64,000 bases of DNA from an uncultured Alphaproteobacteria bacterium (lineage in GTDB: Bacteria > Pseudomonadota > Alphaproteobacteria > HIMB59): assembly GCA_902613845.1 (NCBI GenBank), contig CACMIW010000004.1:1-64000 (forward strand). The letters are read 5' to 3'. Shown here piece by piece: positions 63,481 through 64,000 of this stretch (position 1 is its first letter; the number at the start of each line of letters is the position of its first letter). The notes beneath the pieces are model-generated. The model ran no database searches, was not told the origin of the DNA, and was given only the letters and a program-made list of their open reading frames with translations. The position numbers were made by a program, and so were the translations under genes.

Positions 63481-63747
63481 TTAATCTTCAAGAAGATGAT
63501 CTTCGTTTTCTTCTTCTTTCTCTTGAACTAATTGATAACTCTTAATAATGTCTTCTTTGACATCTCCGACACTAATTTTTTCATCAGCAATTTCTCTAAG
63601 AGCTATGACCGTGCTTTTATCATTATCTAGTGGAACCTGGGCAGCATTACCTGCGTTAAGAACCTTTGCTCTGTGAGACGCCAGTAAAACTAAATCAAAA
63701 AGACTATCAACGTTTTTAGTGCAATCTTCTACTGTAACTCTTGCCAT
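63481..63747 (-). CDS. rpoZ: RNA polymerase omega subunit
   Basis: An 88-residue omega subunit. [25 protein letters not shown]-type segment (here [15 protein letters not shown]) and [14 protein letters not shown] are the family features. Lies 29 bases upstream of rsh, the conserved order. Confidence 0.94.
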   Translation of the reverse strand: MARVTVEDCTKNVDSLFDLVLLASHRAKVLNAGNAAQVPLDNDKSTVIALREIADEKISVGDVKEDIIKSYQLVQEKEEENEDHLLED

Positions 63748-63790
63748 GTGAGGTTTATATGAAAAAGTAAGTAAAATTACAAGAAAATTA

Positions 63791-64000
63791 TTATTTTTTT
63801 AAAATTCTTTGTCTTTTACGATCCCACTCTCTTTGCTTAATTGTCTCCCTTTTATCAAATTTCTTTTTACCAATGCCAACTCCGAATTTTACTTTTGCTA
63901 AACCTTTTTCATTAAAGAAAATTTCCATAGGAACTGCTGTAAAACCTTTTGTGGTCAACATTCCTAAAATCTTCTTTATCTCTCTTTTATTGAGTAAAAG
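63791..64000 (-). CDS. smpB: SsrA-binding protein (partial)
   Basis: The C-terminal 69 residues of SmpB run off the window end. Translation gives [15 protein letters not shown], then [22 protein letters not shown] and [21 protein letters not shown], the SmpB core and its basic C-terminal tail that enters the ribosome decoding site. Upstream of rpoZ on the same strand, the expected order. Confidence 0.92.
   Translation of the reverse strand, partial: LLLNKREIKKILGMLTTKGFTAVPMEIFFNEKGLAKVKFGVGIGKKKFDKRETIKQREWDRKRQRILKK

Noticed and set aside
1-64000. CRISPR arrays, insertion sequences or prophage
   Set aside because: No spaced direct repeats, transposase or phage genes were seen; composition and gene order look like a uniform core genome.

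Overview
This is a gene-dense, strongly AT-rich stretch of a streamlined marine alphaproteobacterial chromosome. The best fit is Pelagibacterales (SAR11) or a look-alike such as HIMB59/AEGEAN-169; I cannot separate these by reading alone. Alphaproteobacterial markers are the ATP synthase zeta subunit (DUF1476), the smpB-rpoZ-rsh-pdxJ-acpS-lepB-rnc-recO string, and a plsX-ihfA-merR group. SAR11-like traits are a glycine betaine ABC transporter, a DmdC-type acyl-CoA dehydrogenase, betaine-homocysteine methyltransferase and a thiV transporter behind a TPP riboswitch. I see no insertion sequences, prophage, CRISPR array or pseudogenes. No gap between genes exceeds 300 bases. The largest are the divergent gaps at 17870-18055 (TPP riboswitch) and 37832-38019 (operator and promoter region).

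Layout. 1-1360: end of a glycine betaine uptake system (proV, proX). 1441-13186: alanine racemase, a DmdC-like dehydrogenase, ETF-QO/EtfA/EtfB, a Nudix hydrolase, a dimethylglycine/sarcosine dehydrogenase-GcvT fusion, a choline-kinase-like protein and BHMT. 13217-17980: DnaJ-type co-chaperone, cold-shock protein, and the thiV-thiM-thiE-thiD salvage operon with its riboswitch. 18056-22875: mmsA, ATP synthase zeta, glyoxalase I, a DMT exporter, an orphan glutamine amidotransferase, a LOG protein and a chorismate mutase. 22876-30140: a ten-gene Mrp-type cation/proton antiporter cluster in an unusual order. 30150-38000: a tripartite tricarboxylate transporter (tctCBA), a GntR regulator, a ThDP-dependent lyase/decarboxylase, a YfdW/Frc-type formyl-CoA transferase and a stand-alone 10-formyl-THF hydrolase-like protein, with two matching palindromic operators. 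38020-43372: quinone oxidoreductase, sucCD, a ketopantoate-reductase-like protein, serine-glyoxylate-type aminotransferase and tRNA-Glu. 43420-64000: housekeeping (recJ, glpX, hom, rpsI, rplM, tRNA-Pro, merR, ihfA, plsX, bamE, hppA, nusB, the rib genes, nrdR, glyA, rpiB, recO, rnc, lepB, acpS, pdxJ, rsh, rpoZ, smpB).

How it fits together. One-carbon metabolism is the common thread. Glycine betaine enters by ProXWV, BHMT takes one methyl group, and the dehydrogenase-GcvT fusion can pass a second to folate while its electrons go through EtfAB and ETF-QO. The tct/gntR/frc cluster looks like uptake of a small carboxylate, its activation to a CoA thioester, C-C cleavage releasing formyl-CoA, and possibly movement of the formyl group to or from folate. 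GlyA and the serine-glyoxylate-type aminotransferase connect glycine, serine and glyoxylate to the same pool. The tct/frc cluster is the best candidate here for an incompletely described system. The Mrp cluster, arranged like the antiporter half of archaeal Mbh hydrogenases, is second.
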